Of a stretch of DNA of 64,000 nucleotides, positions 23,948-39,000 are shown one piece after another (positions within the stretch are counted from its first letter, which is position 1; each line of letters begins with the position of its first letter). The translations under genes were made by a program, and so were the position numbers. The notes below the pieces were generated by a model, which saw only the letters and a list, made by a program, of their open reading frames with translations, ran no database searches and was not told the origin of the DNA. The stretch is from Strongylocentrotus purpuratus (Eukaryota > Echinodermata > Echinoidea > Camarodonta > Strongylocentrotidae): positions 250,501 through 314,500 of the forward strand of contig NW_022145613.1 in the NCBI RefSeq assembly GCF_000002235.5, in the 5' to 3' direction.

Positions 23948-26900
23948 AAAATTGTAACTAGAGAGAGCTGAAAGACCATAGTAAATTAGGAGAATCCATA
24001 ATAACCTTTAAGTGGCACTACGCATCCTTATAGTTAAACCAGGTTTGTTATAATGTTCTTCAAATGAGAATGTTCTAAACACAATAGAAGTTTTAGCAAT
24101 GTGAGTTGCCATGGTGAAAGTGCAGTAAAGATATATGTGAGAATGCAGTTCTCTAAAATAAAAAGGAGTAAATTGGGAAATAATTAATAATACTTACGAG
24201 TCCGGAATGACAGTATCACAGTTGGGACACTCCACCTTGTTACTACGAGCATCTTTGGGAGAATGCCTGATAAAACAAATAGAAGAATACAAGAAGCCTT
24301 GAATATATAAGAATCAAAATCATCTTTATCATTACCAGTATTATCATCACATATTATCACAAATAATATAATCATTAAAATGAACATCATCATCACCACC
24401 ACCATTACCACCATCTCCATTTTCATCATCATCATCAACATCTACCGGTAAGAAGCGGCATGAAACCTAAATAATACAAAAATTCTGAAGTTGAATGCCA
24501 ATTAGGAATTGTTCATAAATTAGTTGCACAAAAAAGGTATAATTATTGTTTATTGGTCATTGGTACACTATCTGCCTTAGCAACAATTTTCTTATGATGA
24601 GTCAATCTCTGGTTGGTCATTCACACCCAGCCAGCCCACAGGTACATAGTAACAATGACCCCATTGGATAAGACTTCCAAGTATACTAATTCTGAGAAGT
24701 GTAATGATATGCCAAGCACCAATCCTGCTTGCATCAGGAAGGAAGAAGAAAGTTTCACTTTCAAGAAGTTGTTCATACCGTTTGGATCGAAAAGCTACTG
24801 AAAGTTGTGGAAACCAGGAGGTCAAACAATTGATGTGTTAAAATATTGTTTAATACATATATTATCAGTCTTCACACTTTAAAGTTTGTAATATATTCAC
24901 GTTTACTCAATGCTCGTTTCACTCATTCACTACATAATATTCGTTGTTCTACGTTATACTCTACGTTATTGCTCTTTAATCTTCCTATTCATTTATACAA
25001 CATGTTTTACAAACAGTTGATTTTCATCCTTGTGAATGCTTACTTTGTAAAGATGAGTAAGGACAGGTCCTCATACTGCTGTCTCTGGTCCACACTCAGT
25101 CCTTCTAATGTCTCTAGTTTGGAGAGAGCCTTAGAGCATGTTCCAAATGCTTTGTTAGCACAGGAAGCTAGAGCCAAGATGGAGAAGATGTCTACAGGAT
25201 CCAAGATATCATCATACTCACGCAGGTGCAATGCTGTCTTCATACTAGCATCCACGTAGCCTACAAGACAAGAGAGATAAATGTCACACATTTAATATCC
25301 ACAGGTCTGAAGAGAGGGAATGACACAATGTATATTAATCTACGGTATATTATCCAGCACAAGAGTACCAACAATGGTAATAAATATTTGCATACATACT
25401 GTTCACCTACAACTTACTTTCCTCTTCCTAACACCCCATAGAATGCTGCAATGCCATAGTTCATTCATGTCAGGTCCCACTCTACAATTTCCATGTTACC
25501 TTAATTGCAAACTGGTATATTTTACTCTCATCATGATGAATTTCAAGTTACTTAACAAAACACTTGGTCATGACCACATATCTTCCATCCAATTTTCAAC
25601 ACATTTATGGCAATCATGAACATTCAAGCAATATTCTTGTACAGATAACCTTGTACAGAAATACTGATTTGGAAAACTGATCTGGGGGCTCTTGCGTAAA
25701 ACTTACCATCAATATAAACTACCATGGCAACATCACTCAACAGCCAATATAATCAAGGTTTCCAAGGAACTTACCATTGACGGTAACGTTTATGAAACAG
25801 GGACCCGGAGGTACATGTATAGGTGAATATAGGCAAGTAACTATTAAAAATGATATGGCGGTCACGACGTGGATTGTGAAATACCACACAAGGTTTCACA
25901 TCTTAATAGCAGAAAGCATTGATTGAAATCAGTCAAATCTGAGAAACCAATTAGTGATTATTTTGAGAAAAGTCAAGCAAATACTGTGAAAGTGAGATTG
26001 AATGTACCTTGGTAGAGTTGTCTCTGAGCAAGTAGCATGAAATGATATGCCTCAGCTCCTCTCCATGCATTATCAATCAGTTTGGTGTCTGATGTAGCTA
26101 AGGCTTCCTCTTCTAACAGACCAGCTAGAGCAGAACTTGCCTGATGATGCAAAACAAAATCAAGTACTGACAAATCGTTTCAAGCTATGTATGGATTGCA
26201 TATAAGTATAATTATAATCATTTATTATCCATATCAGGAAATTTGGTTACCACTGGTTACAAAGTAATACAATACAAATATATAAATGAAATATTACAGG
26301 ACAGTGATACACATGCAAATATGATAAACATACATAATGAATGAGGTAATAAATGAGTAAGCCACGGTATATAGAGTGGTTATAGAGGTAATATCAGATT
26401 CCATTTTACAAAATATGAATATCTTGTCTTGTATCAGTAGTATTCAGTACACCAATTATCTATACAAAAACAGACTTTACATTGTCTTCAAATTTTATCA
26501 CAGATATTTCATATTTTCCATCTTTCCATATACGGTACCTTTAATACCCCAATTGAAAATTCGTTACTTTGTACAATATGGACTAGGCTTTATATAGAGC
26601 TGAGAGAATACATACCTCTGTCCTCTTGCTTTTAGTCTTGAGTTTAGACTGGACCTTCATCTGCTCATGATAGTTCTCAATCTAGACATTTTTTTAAAAA
26701 GTGTATAAAAATATATATACAAAATACAAGGTAGAGATGTCGTCTAAAATATCAATGATATAATAGCAGGGGTAAAGAGCGAGGATTATTCAAGGTATAG
26801 TGATTATTTCAGGATTATCTGTGATTTCAGCATTGTTCATCTTGAATTCACCTAGAGTAGAGACACTTGGGAACAAAGAATAAATCACAAAGAAGCAAGT

Positions 26901-29900
26901 AATGGATAATCCTTCCCTCAAAGGGGATTTCCCCTACAAAGGAAAGTCACACAAATTATATAATAATCCTGCTAACCTTTTTATCCATGCTTAGAGAATA
27001 GACCAGTTCATGGTTAGCACATGTCCCAAATGACGCCGAATATCCACAGATTTTCAAAACCTGAAGAGGTCCCACTTTGTACATTTTGAAATAATAACTC
27101 CTACAGCGATGGAGGTGCATAAAAAGCCTTTCAGTTTCCCCTTTTCAAAGAATACTTCCACCTGTGTACAATGGAGTGCACTGCTTGTGCATAAATGAAT
27201 ATTATTATTATTAATGTGGTGTCACCTGTGCTTGGGAGGTAAAAAGCGAACTGAATCACTGTAACCCTCGGGTCTTACATAACTATCATGAGCACGTAGC
27301 CAGTATTTTGTCTCTGTGTTTTTCATAATTTGGTCTGCAATGACCTTTATCTGCTCATGCTCAGACTGCAACTATGAACTGGCTTAAATGCTTCAATTCC
27401 TGCAGGCTGGCATGTTATTCACATATTTAGGCTGAGAAGGGGGGGGGGTGGTGAACTCAAAATCTATGACTAATCAATAAATGGACTGATAGATGGAAAC
27501 AAATCTAGTCTTATACATTCAATCTCTAACTATTGTTGTATTTTACACAATACCGTGGTACCACAGCATGAAATACACATCCCACTTATTGAGAAGGTTT
27601 AGAATGGTCTTACCAGCAATGCTCCTAGAACATAGATCTTCTTGGTCCTCAGAGGCTTCACTTTCTTCTTGCCTTCAGTTTCAGCAGTCTGTGCAGTCAA
27701 CGATACAACACATGAAGCGTTATAATCACCATAATAATAATAATAATAATTATAGGCATTTCTATAGTGCTGTCTATCTAGAAATTCTATTCAGAGGCGC
27801 ATTAATTATTACCCCGGCTTTAGCCTAGCTGCCATTACAGCACTCCAGCATTTCAAAGAATAAATTCCTGCCAGGTACCCATTTACCTCACCTGGGTTGA
27901 GTGTGGCAAATGAAGATTAATGCCTTGCCAAAGGACATCATCACAATATCATTAAACATCAACACCATCATCACTACACAGCTGCCAAATTTGCTTAGCA
28001 TTTTAAGCTTCTACAACCTTAAATACTGCTCTGAAGAAGAAAAAATGTAACAAATTGCTGGCATTCCCAACAGAAAATATCAAGATTTATTAGTCAGAGC
28101 TGAATGACACACCATTCAAAACTCATCATACTTAACTGCAAAGAATATCATAGATTTGTTAAGAAATGAAAAGCCTAATGATGCTACTTTTGTACCTCTT
28201 GTGATAAATGAATATATCAAACTTAACATAATCCTAATTTACTTTGAATTTTAAGAATGAATAATGAGGTATGAATTCAATCCTTAATGAGATATCCATT
28301 AGTTTATAAAGCCTTATAAACCTTCATTAAAACTGTCTCCTTTTCTTTAGAGAGAGAGAGAGAGTACCAAGAGAATTTTCGTAATTCTTACCTGGAACAT
28401 AAGCTTAGCGGCATCCAGGTAATGATTTGCCTTGCGATACAGCTCAATAGCTTGAAGGGTTTTATCCTTATCCAGGAGATGAGCAGCATACTTAGCTAGG
28501 AGACTATCAATCTCTCTGATATGATGTTTCTTGGCTAACTCAACAGCCTGGTCCCATTGGTTGAGATGTACGCAGCAATCTACAGCCTTCTTGACTTCAT
28601 TACACTTGAGATATGCAGACACAGCCTCAGCACACATACCCACTGTCATGAACATAGATGCTATGTCCTGAAAAAAAGACATATATGAGACGAAAAACAT
28701 ACAAATATTGGTAAGGCTTTTTCTTGCATCTTTACACATGTCTAGCAAGCAACAGCAATGACACACTCCTTGTCATCAATACCGTGCCAGACTTGCTTAT
28801 AAATGTATACATTGAGACAGATATTGGTTTACATTTTTTATTACAGAGAAGCTTTTTGTTCTCCTTGAAATTCATAACAGGATCACAAGAACTTTTTGAA
28901 GCTTAAGTTATGGACCAGTACTCTTTATCAAGATTAACTATGTAAAATTGAACCATGATTACAAATTTGTTGCATAAAATATTACTTGTGATATAAGCAT
29001 GATGGCATGGTATTAAGAGTTCAGATTATTTTAAGCAGATAGTACTTAAGAGATGATTGGTTCTTAAAGAATAGTATTGAATAGAGACAATCTTGTGGGT
29101 TACTCAACGTGTGGAAGATAAAAGCTCTCTTCAATGCCATTCTTTAAGATTTCACTTATATGGTTTGACAATGAATGAAAGATGAATGAACTTACTGGTA
29201 AGAGTAAGTGGTTCTCAGGTAATGCATCACTAAGCTTGTTAAGTCCAGCAAAGTCCTCCAGCATGTAGTAACATTCTGCTAATCTCTCCTGATTGTTACC
29301 CTGTAAAATCAAACATCGATCATTAAAAAGTTTGAATTATATATCATTTGCTCAGTGTAAAAAGGGGATGGGGGTCTGTATGGTGCAAAAACAGGATCTT
29401 TATAAAATGTGTAATAATCATATATATGCTCCAAAAATCATTTTTTATATTCCAATTAGTGATATTATATTTAAAATAATAATATACAACTGTAGTTTTA
29501 AATAATAAGCATAAGCATTCATAAATAAAATTCCCTTTTATAATTACTTTCTAAATAAAACCTCTAAATTTGTATCAACTCCCCACATTTGTGGAAATGT
29601 CATGCAGACACAAGACTCTGGTTTTAAAGTAGACTGACAAGTGCCCAACATTAATGTATGTACTGACTGATATGATATACTGTTGTCATTTGACGAGACT
29701 TACCTGTAGGTAATACGTGACAGCATTGGCCCACTTCTGTCTATCAGCATAGTAATCACCTATAGCATTCCAAGCTTGTTGCATCTGAACATCATCACCA
29801 CCTCCGCCTGATTTAAGAAGCTGTACTACTCTAAACCAATCACCAAGCTTCATACGTAGGTTCACTGCTAGATCCCTACAACAAAACAAAAAAGTACTCT

Positions 29901-29974
29901 CACATTAGCAAAAATGTTAAATCATTTGTCAGTCAAAAATGGTTAAAAGAATCTACCAACCCCCCCCCCCCCCC

Positions 29975-30009
<35 letters not shown>

Positions 30010-30031
30010 CTCTCTCTCTCTCTGACACTAA

Positions 30032-30063
<32 letters not shown>

Positions 30064-33000
30064 TTCTTTTATTTTGCCTTTCCCCTTTCCATTTTCATGT
30101 CTCTTCATTAATTTATAAAATGAGGGACATATCTCTTGAGGTGAAATGTCTGCATGTTCAAGGAATTTCTCATTTGAAAATAGTGATTCATGCACAATCC
30201 ATTAACTTAGAATATTTGATTTCAATGATCTTACCTCCTATCCATGTCTCTGTACATCCTTTCTGCTTCCTCAAATCTCTTGAAGTATGCAGCTACTTCT
30301 GCGCTTCTCATCGTCTCACTTTGCAGGTTTCCAAGACGCTTCACAAACTCAATACCCTGGAAGTCACGGCAACGAACAAACGCTTGCTCTGCTACCTTCA
30401 GATCTAGAGTCTCCATCGCTTTCTCTGCCAACAGTCGCCTAACAAAGTAAATTAAGAGAGAGAGTATAGCATTCTTTGCCAATAGACACTGAACAAAATA
30501 ATATCTAGATACAGAGTATTGCATTCACTGCCAACAGACGCTTAACAAAAATAACATCAAGATCTTTCTCTAATTCTTATACAAGAACAAGGTATATTAT
30601 TTCTACAGGAGACATTAAGGGATAGCATATTCTATTGCAGATGAATTTCAGTATTTCTTGTTTTACAACAACAACAGCAACAACTTCAATAAATTGTATA
30701 CTTTTGATTAAAAACTAAGAGATGTAGCAGTGAATCCTAAACAAATACATACCAGAGTCTTGGATGAGGGTTGTCTTCAATGAATTGAGCTGCATCTTCA
30801 ATCCCAACCTTCTCCAATAGATCACATGTGTCTCGCAGACTCTGATAAATACATAATAATACAATGTTAGCTTTGTAAGTCTTCCGACGATGCAATGGTC
30901 TATGATCATTATTTAACCAATATGCAATGATAGAATCAATAAAAGACCTGTATAATAACAAGATTTGATTAACATGCATACACGAGTAATGTAGGATAAT
31001 CTTGATCCTCTCTTCACTACTTGTATAGTTAGGTCTGATTGGTTGGTTCACTCATTCATTCGTTATCACACTATGTATGATTTCATACTTAATTATTACT
31101 GCTTGGAGAGTTTTGAGATGTAAAACCAATAAAATAGTAGAGTACTGTCACACTAGATAATTTTTCAACTTGAAACTTTCCAACGGCTGTTTTCATGGCA
31201 AGAAATTTTTGCGCAACTAGACCACTCCCTAACTTAGTGAAAGTCTCTGTTTCTTGAGTGTAGGAGACTTGGGAGTTGTTTCTTGTTGAGTTGACCTACC
31301 TTGATATCCAGTTCCACCATACATTCCTTGCCAGGATGTTCACGGTCCTGCATCACTTCATCCAATAGTACACTCGTAATCTGAAGATCCTCAAACTTAC
31401 AGATGTAACCTGAACTCACTATAGGCTCCTAAAAAACAAAGAACAAACATTCAGTGAAATGTGCTTCCTATTTATATCTTGTGACATCTTTTAAGTTAAG
31501 AGGCACTGAATACACAATTGTTGACAAAGTGCTGCAAGCCAAGCACCAGCGAGAATTGATCTTTTGTTTCACAGGTATATTTTTAGAATCCCTAATGCAC
31601 ATAATAGTGAGATTTTCCTCGTAGTAATTTGTATATACCTCATTGTGCTATGATGTTGTGATTGTCATTTTTCATTGTCACCAGTTTGAAGCCCCACTGC
31701 ACTACTTGTAGCTAATTGCTCCCTCTATATAGCAGACAATGCCTGAGCGTTGCTCGTTGGTCCCCCATGATCCTCTTTTTCTCATATTAATTGAGAGCGG
31801 AGTTGATGAGATAGCCACCTGTCAGTGCCTATGCTGGGAGGTCTAATCCCTCCTGGCCAAACTAGTACAGACTGGCTTTAACATAACATTGTGATTATGA
31901 TTCTTACCTCTGGGTCCAGGTTTCTAAAGATGTACATCCTTGTCTTCTCCATCATCGCAATGAGTTCAGCATTATCCTCAGCCCACTTCATATCCCATAC
32001 ATCCTTCCTCTCAAACTGTAATGGTTGACCTATGATCTCTTGACCTTCAGGATTCACCCACTTGGTGTCAAGGTCAAAGAACGTCAAGATCCCAGCGATG
32101 TCAATGATTGCAAGACGACTGCAACAAAGGAATCACATTCAGATTATGTCAGTTATCACAAGTACTATACAATACATGTAGCACAGCTGTTATCATCTTC
32201 CACTATATTTTCTATGATTATAGATTGTGGAACTTATGAAACAATTCACCAGTCTTTGCTATGATAAGGTGGCAATGCACTTCAAGAAATGAAAGCTATA
32301 AGGTACAACTGAACCACTTACTTACACATGAGAAAGACAACATGCCTTGTCTTTGCAAGAAATTGCAATTTTAAATTTTAAATTAAAATTCAAGTTAATA
32401 AATTCACCATACAATACCGAGGTCCACACAGTTTGAAACTAAAAACGTAAATACCATAAAACTTACACTTTATTCATCTTATATCTCCTCAACATTGAAA
32501 TGAAGCGTGAGAGTTATTATTTTTGAAGGACATGAATGAAAAACAAACAAAGAGAGAAGGTTCTCTATCTCTACCTTGAAGTACAGTTAAGGGAGAGGGC
32601 ATGTGGTCTGCAGTTCACCACATGTTTGTTGACCAGTGCTACATGGGGCAGTGAGTAGCGATGAAGTGTACCAGACTCACGTCCTACAATCAACACCTTG
32701 TCAGAGGCTGTTACACAGCAGATTGGATCTCTGGTAGGCTGTCAGAGAAAGAGAACAAGATACATACACTCATATCATTAATCATTTAATGGCACAGTCA
32801 CACGGCCACTTACGGTAGCTGCGGATGCTTACGGATAAAAGTCCGTAAGCATCCGCAAGGATCCGTATCATCCGTAAGCATCCGTATCCATCCGTAATTC
32901 AATCCGCAGGATCCGCAGACATACCCAGATCCGCAGCGGAATTTTGAAAATCTCAAAATTTTGCTGCGGATGAAATATACGTAAGCATCCGCAGGTCCGT

Positions 33001-36000
33001 AACATGGCCGTGTGACTGTAGCATTAGTTATTACTTTTCTAATGAAATCCATTTTCAATCTGTTTCTCTCTATTTTCTAAACTTCCTGAAACTTCTTACT
33101 TTGGTGCCAGATTGCCATCTAGGCTCAAAAACAATATTATATATGAAATATTAACCCTTTGGCAAATCAGCTATACTTAGTTACAGGATTCCAATACACA
33201 ATCGACTTTAAACATGTAAAGATGTCATTTCTCTAAATGATCCCACCAAAGCAAACTTTGGTGAAGTTGTTTTCTACCTACAACAAAGATTAATCAAAAA
33301 TACATGAAATCACAATTCATATTTGAAGTTAAAAGAGTCACAAACTATGCCAATGTGTAGGTTCTACTTACAGCGAATGCCTTGCTGAAGTCCAGTACAC
33401 CATCACCAGCACCTGAAGGAGTATCATCTACATGATAAACCTTCTCTCTTGAATCCTTCTTACGTCCCATAGCAGTATTCACCTCCATGGCTGTGATCTT
33501 CTTAGCAGCTTTAAACTGCCAGATATAGATGGCTTCCTTGGAGGCTGCTATCACATGGGTCTTGGTCACAGCAACAAAGGATGGCTCTGCATGGTAGAAA
33601 GAAACCCAAAGAAACATGATACCAAAACAAATCCTTTGTTCTGTCATAGGCTTGCTCCATTTGATGAATACATCAAATCATTCACAGTTTTGAATGAAAT
33701 TTAAGTTAATTCATATTTACCAAATCTTCTTTTCCATATTGTATTGTAAATGAAGTATAACACTGAAGGTAAACCACAATCCACAAAGGGTGTACATTAT
33801 CTTCTCTCATAGCATATTCTTGTACGAACCCTAACAAATACATGTATCCAGGACTATGAAAAATCTAAAATGCAATAATAATGTATGTCTTGTTGATTAT
33901 GGTTATACCAAACCTCAGCATTATTTCATAAAACATGGTTACGAGTTGAACAGACCGACAGCTACTGAATTTGTTACGTTTAATTGGCTGTGAGCAATCG
34001 CTACACACTCACCTATATCAATGTACTTAGATTCCAGAGGAGTACCAATGCAGTTGCACAATACCAGTACATACTGTAAACAAAACATACAAACACTATA
34101 TCAACTCAAGCCATTCCTATATATATCACAATGGGTACCTCAGTGTTGAAGGTATATATAAATCACTTTATAATAATTGATGTTTTTCCCGTCACTACAA
34201 TGTATATAAAAGAAAATTGAGTAGAATGAAAGACAGAACAATGTTTCTAAGAATTTGTAAATTCGGCATGTACGTAGATTCACTCTGTTATAACATAGGA
34301 TTAAGATTTCAAACAACTTGCATGTATATATTGCTTTATACTTTTTAATTATATAAAGAGTAGAAGCATATTTAGTTGCACTTTATAACCAGTTGAGGCT
34401 GAGGCCGCTGAGCAAGTCAACACATTCATTCAACATACATCTTCCCATTCCTACTTTTTACCAACTACCAACTCATCTTCATAGTACATTGAGTAACATA
34501 TCACTCTTGGCATACCGTACATGTAGCAGTCACACTTAACTGGATTGATTTATTTTTAAAGACAGAAGTTGAGAAATTTAGAATAGCTTAACTGCAAGCT
34601 TAACTGCCATTTTCTTAAATTTCATTTCATGGTTTGCCATTAGACAGCACCATGTATGAATAGAGGTTATAGAACCACTTGAATTTATGAGTCATCATGG
34701 TTTGCCATTAGACAGCACCATGTATGAATAGAACCACTTGAATTTACGAGTCATGTCAATCACTTCAGATCAGTGTTTAAAATTTACAGTGAAAAGGCAA
34801 AATGAACTTATTTGTAAATTTGATGTGTTTCAGAAATACTTGATCACTTTACCCTCTGTTCACTTTATATGTAAGGAGCAAAACAATGAATAGGGAGGAT
34901 TGTAATCACTGCAAATTGTGATGATAGTAAAAGCAATCATACTCAAATTGATCCCCCCCCCCCCTACAAACCAATACATCAATGAAAGACTTTGTGAACA
35001 TGGATATATATATACATGGGTTAGTATAGAGAAAATGGGTAAACTAGTGATGGGAGCAAGATGTGTTTCTTCAGGTCTCACGCATGTGTCTTGTGATGAT
35101 TCTACTGCTTCACAAACAATACACAATATAAACATGATACCGATAGATGAAAAGGGGAAAAATGGATGGATTAGTTGAAAGAATGATTAGAACAGGGCTT
35201 TCAAATGTGAAATACTGTGACAGAAGGCCTGAGTTTTCAAAAAAAAGGTATGATGACTTCGGCCTCCACTGTCCACCGAACAGGTTTAACCCTTACTGTA
35301 CTGGGCTATTTTGAGCACCTCCTGACTGGGGGGGGGGGGGGGGCCTGGGAGGCCCCCCCCCCCTATGATCTCGGCCGTCGGATGTCCGATGAACACGAAA
35401 ATTTGCATGTTTGTAGATATTTACGTAACGAACAAGATGGTGTAATTAGTTTTTTGCGAATATGCAAATTTTTGTCGTTATAGCCTAATTAATTATGCAA
35501 AATGCTAATTTTATGCATTTTACAGAAAATGTGTCAAACTCCACTTTTTGAATGTTGAAACTCATTATTCACATGAAACTTCTTTTCTAACGCAAAATAT
35601 TTATTTTGATGTAATTAATAATGATAATTTATGCAAATTTGATGCGATTTTCAAATATTTATTTTCTTATGTATTTTATTGTTTTTTTTATTTCTTATTA
35701 TATCTATTGTTTTTATTTCTTATGTATTCTTTTGTTCTGGAATACATAAAGTTACTTTGAGAAACATATAAAAGCAATTCGATATCAATTCATATCACCC
35801 ACTTAGGAAGGAATACGTCTAAACCTGTATTTACATTTCTGCTTGTACATGAATATATGCAATTACAGCATATTTTTGATGACATGCGCATACTAATTGT
35901 TATGTAACACCTCACAGGTATATCCGATTGCGACGAAAATGGTATCAAAACGTGCGTAAGACTTGAGGGGAAAAAGTCATGAAACGACAATTCAAAATTT

Positions 36001-39000
36001 CAAGCGGTTGCGGCGCAATCTTCGAAAATGTCGAGGGGGGGGGCCTCCCAGGCCCCCCCCCCCCCAGTACAGTAAGGGTTAAAAGGGAACAAAGGAAAGC
36101 TCAAGTACAAACCATGACTAACAGAAATTCACATAAGATGTTAATGAAATGCTTACTGGGAAAAGAGCGTAACAAATCAATGGACAACAGTGTATTGAGA
36201 AATTCTGAACACAAATAATATTTCACTTCATTCTATTTCAATTTTTCTTTTTTTAATTCCCAAAAAAATTCACTGCAAGCTGACAAAAACAAATTGAAGT
36301 TATTGAACACTACACAAGTTACCTGTACTGGGTCTGAGGGATCCTGTTGCCATGGAAATGAGTGGTTCATGAAATGACATTTGATGATTTTAAGCAATAT
36401 GCTTTTACTTATACAAAATTCTATCTCAACTATACAATCATTGACATCTGTATATTATCATGTAATATCCTCCTCCCCCCCCCCTTAAAAAAAAGAAAAA
36501 AAATATCAATACATGTAGATGCACACCCATAGATCTTCATACTTGCATAAACGCCTTGGTTATATTTGCACTTGTCTCATGTATCTAAATTCAGTGTCAA
36601 TGCAGACAGATACTACAATATATATGTAACTTTACTCTTAACAGGATTTATATTGGGGTTTCACTTTTTGTAATACATGATATGCAAAAAGTGATATGGA
36701 GTATGTTTCAACACAAACAGTAAATCAAATTTAAGATGGTTAATGTAACTCTTGATATGAAATTGTAATAGTAACTTATTACATCAAATTTGACAAGAAG
36801 TACGAGTTTCTCAAATCACCCAATAGAGGTGAATACTGGAGCTATACAAGAAGCCATCATCCTCATCATCATGACATAGATTTGTGAAATTTCTTGAGAC
36901 TGGTGATGGCAGGAACATGACTAAAATGGTCATTACCAAATAAAATTACCAAAAAACAAAAATACTGAGTAGGTATATGAGTATAGCTCACCACTTGGCC
37001 CATAGTTTCATCAGCTCTTGTAGCTAACACACAGTGATCTCCATACGCTGTCACAGATAATAGGTTCTTCACATACTTCACATATCTCTGAAAGATCCAA
37101 AGAAACAATGATAATGATTGGATAAACAAACTTGACTGGTATTTGCATCATAATCATACACTTGCATCAATAAGCCTTCTTGGTAATAATTACCCTTGTC
37201 AATGCACTGAGATGAACAAACAGAATGAGTCAGTAGGCTTAAGCATTGATTAATGCCCATCATGACTGTTAAACTGTACTCATAAACGCTTATGATATTG
37301 AAAGAAACCAAATACATTTACATGGTGTTTATGCATTAGGCGTGCGCCTGTAATCCAGCTAACAGTGGAAGTTACAAACTGATTCAGGCGAGGACGCAGG
37401 TTCAAAACCGAGTCAAGTCTTTCAGATGGTGACGTTTAAAGGTCAGTCCCCAGACGTAAATAATCATATCTGATTGATACACGTCTGTAAAAAAACCAAT
37501 ACACACAGACGCATTGTAACACGTTCCCATTCTCATGGAGTAAATATTGAGACGTTTGAATGGAGCAACTCTTCTTGTCCCTTTCATACTTACTTCAGAG
37601 TTGAGGGTATCCCAGAAGACGACACAGTTCTCCACTCGTTCTGGCTTGGTGAAGGAGTAAACCACAGTACTAGCGCAATAACCCCACTTATAGTCAGGCC
37701 GAATATTAGCAAAGTAGATATAGCTGTCCACAGCCAGAGCAATCCGTAGTCCACCTCCTTCCCATGATATAGCAGATAGACCACTACCTGGAACTTTCAG
37801 GGTTCGCATATGCTGAAATACAAGATCACAGTTAACAGTTACTTTCAGTTTATAGAACGTGAATTGAACTTTACCTGTACAAGTAGCTTTATGACTGATC
37901 TAGACTGAAATACAGAATTCCATGTTGATTTCACTGCAAGGTTTCCCTAGGAAAATATGAAATTAGAAAAGGAATTCATATTTTAATTAAACTGTTGTCA
38001 CTCAATTTTTCATTCACATAGTATCATATACCTCTCCAAACGGATTGTAGAACTGGACGACATTGACATCCTTGTCAGTTTGTGCAGACTTCTGTGAGCC
38101 AGCTACAGCCAGGGCTGATCCATTGTAGTTCCACATCACTTTGACGACTGTCATGCCGGTATCAATCAGCACCGGGTCTAGAACAAGATGATATTGTACA
38201 AATGAAAATGGTTCGACAGCTACAATAGGAACAAGCCTGAACATCATCACTACATTACCATAGTATATCTTGACAATGTTTTCAAATCCACATGTCTTTA
38301 TTACTATTTTGGAAATTTACAATTTAATTACAATATTTCTCAGTCTTTCTTTTAAAGCTTATCAACACTAGTGTGGCTAGGAGGGATTAGACCACACAGC
38401 GAGGTCACCGACAGGTGGCTATCTCATCAACTCAGCTCTCAAATAACAGAAGAAATAGAGGATCATGGGGGCCCAACAGGCACCGATTAGGGAAGTTTTC
38501 TATATAGAGGGAGCAAGTAGCTACAAGTAGGACAGTCAGGCTTTAAAAGAGTTGTTTTACTTTTAGTGAGATGGATAAACAAAGGACCAAAGGAAACTTC
38601 AAAATCAACGAGACTAGTCTTCACATTCTCTGGAGTTAAGCAAAGGTCTGAAGTGGCACACAGAGAAAAATTATGGAAAAAATAAAAAATAAAAAAATTC
38701 ACACAACTCATTATCTTTTAAAGATAAATGTTTAACTTACTATCATCAGTCTCATCTCTCATGATCTGTGCTCTACCATTATCATAGCAGATAGCTAGGG
38801 TAGGACAGCCAGGCTCCACTAAACCATGCTTCCTATCATACCAATCTACACCAGCAAGGTGTACAGCTCCAGTCGCATTCGTCAGACAGAAGGCAGTCAA
38901 TTTAGACTAAAATAAGAACATTGACAGTTATCATTCAAAGTAATACATGTTACATATCGGTAATCAAATCTTATAATTAGGGGTTAAATCAAGACAAGTA

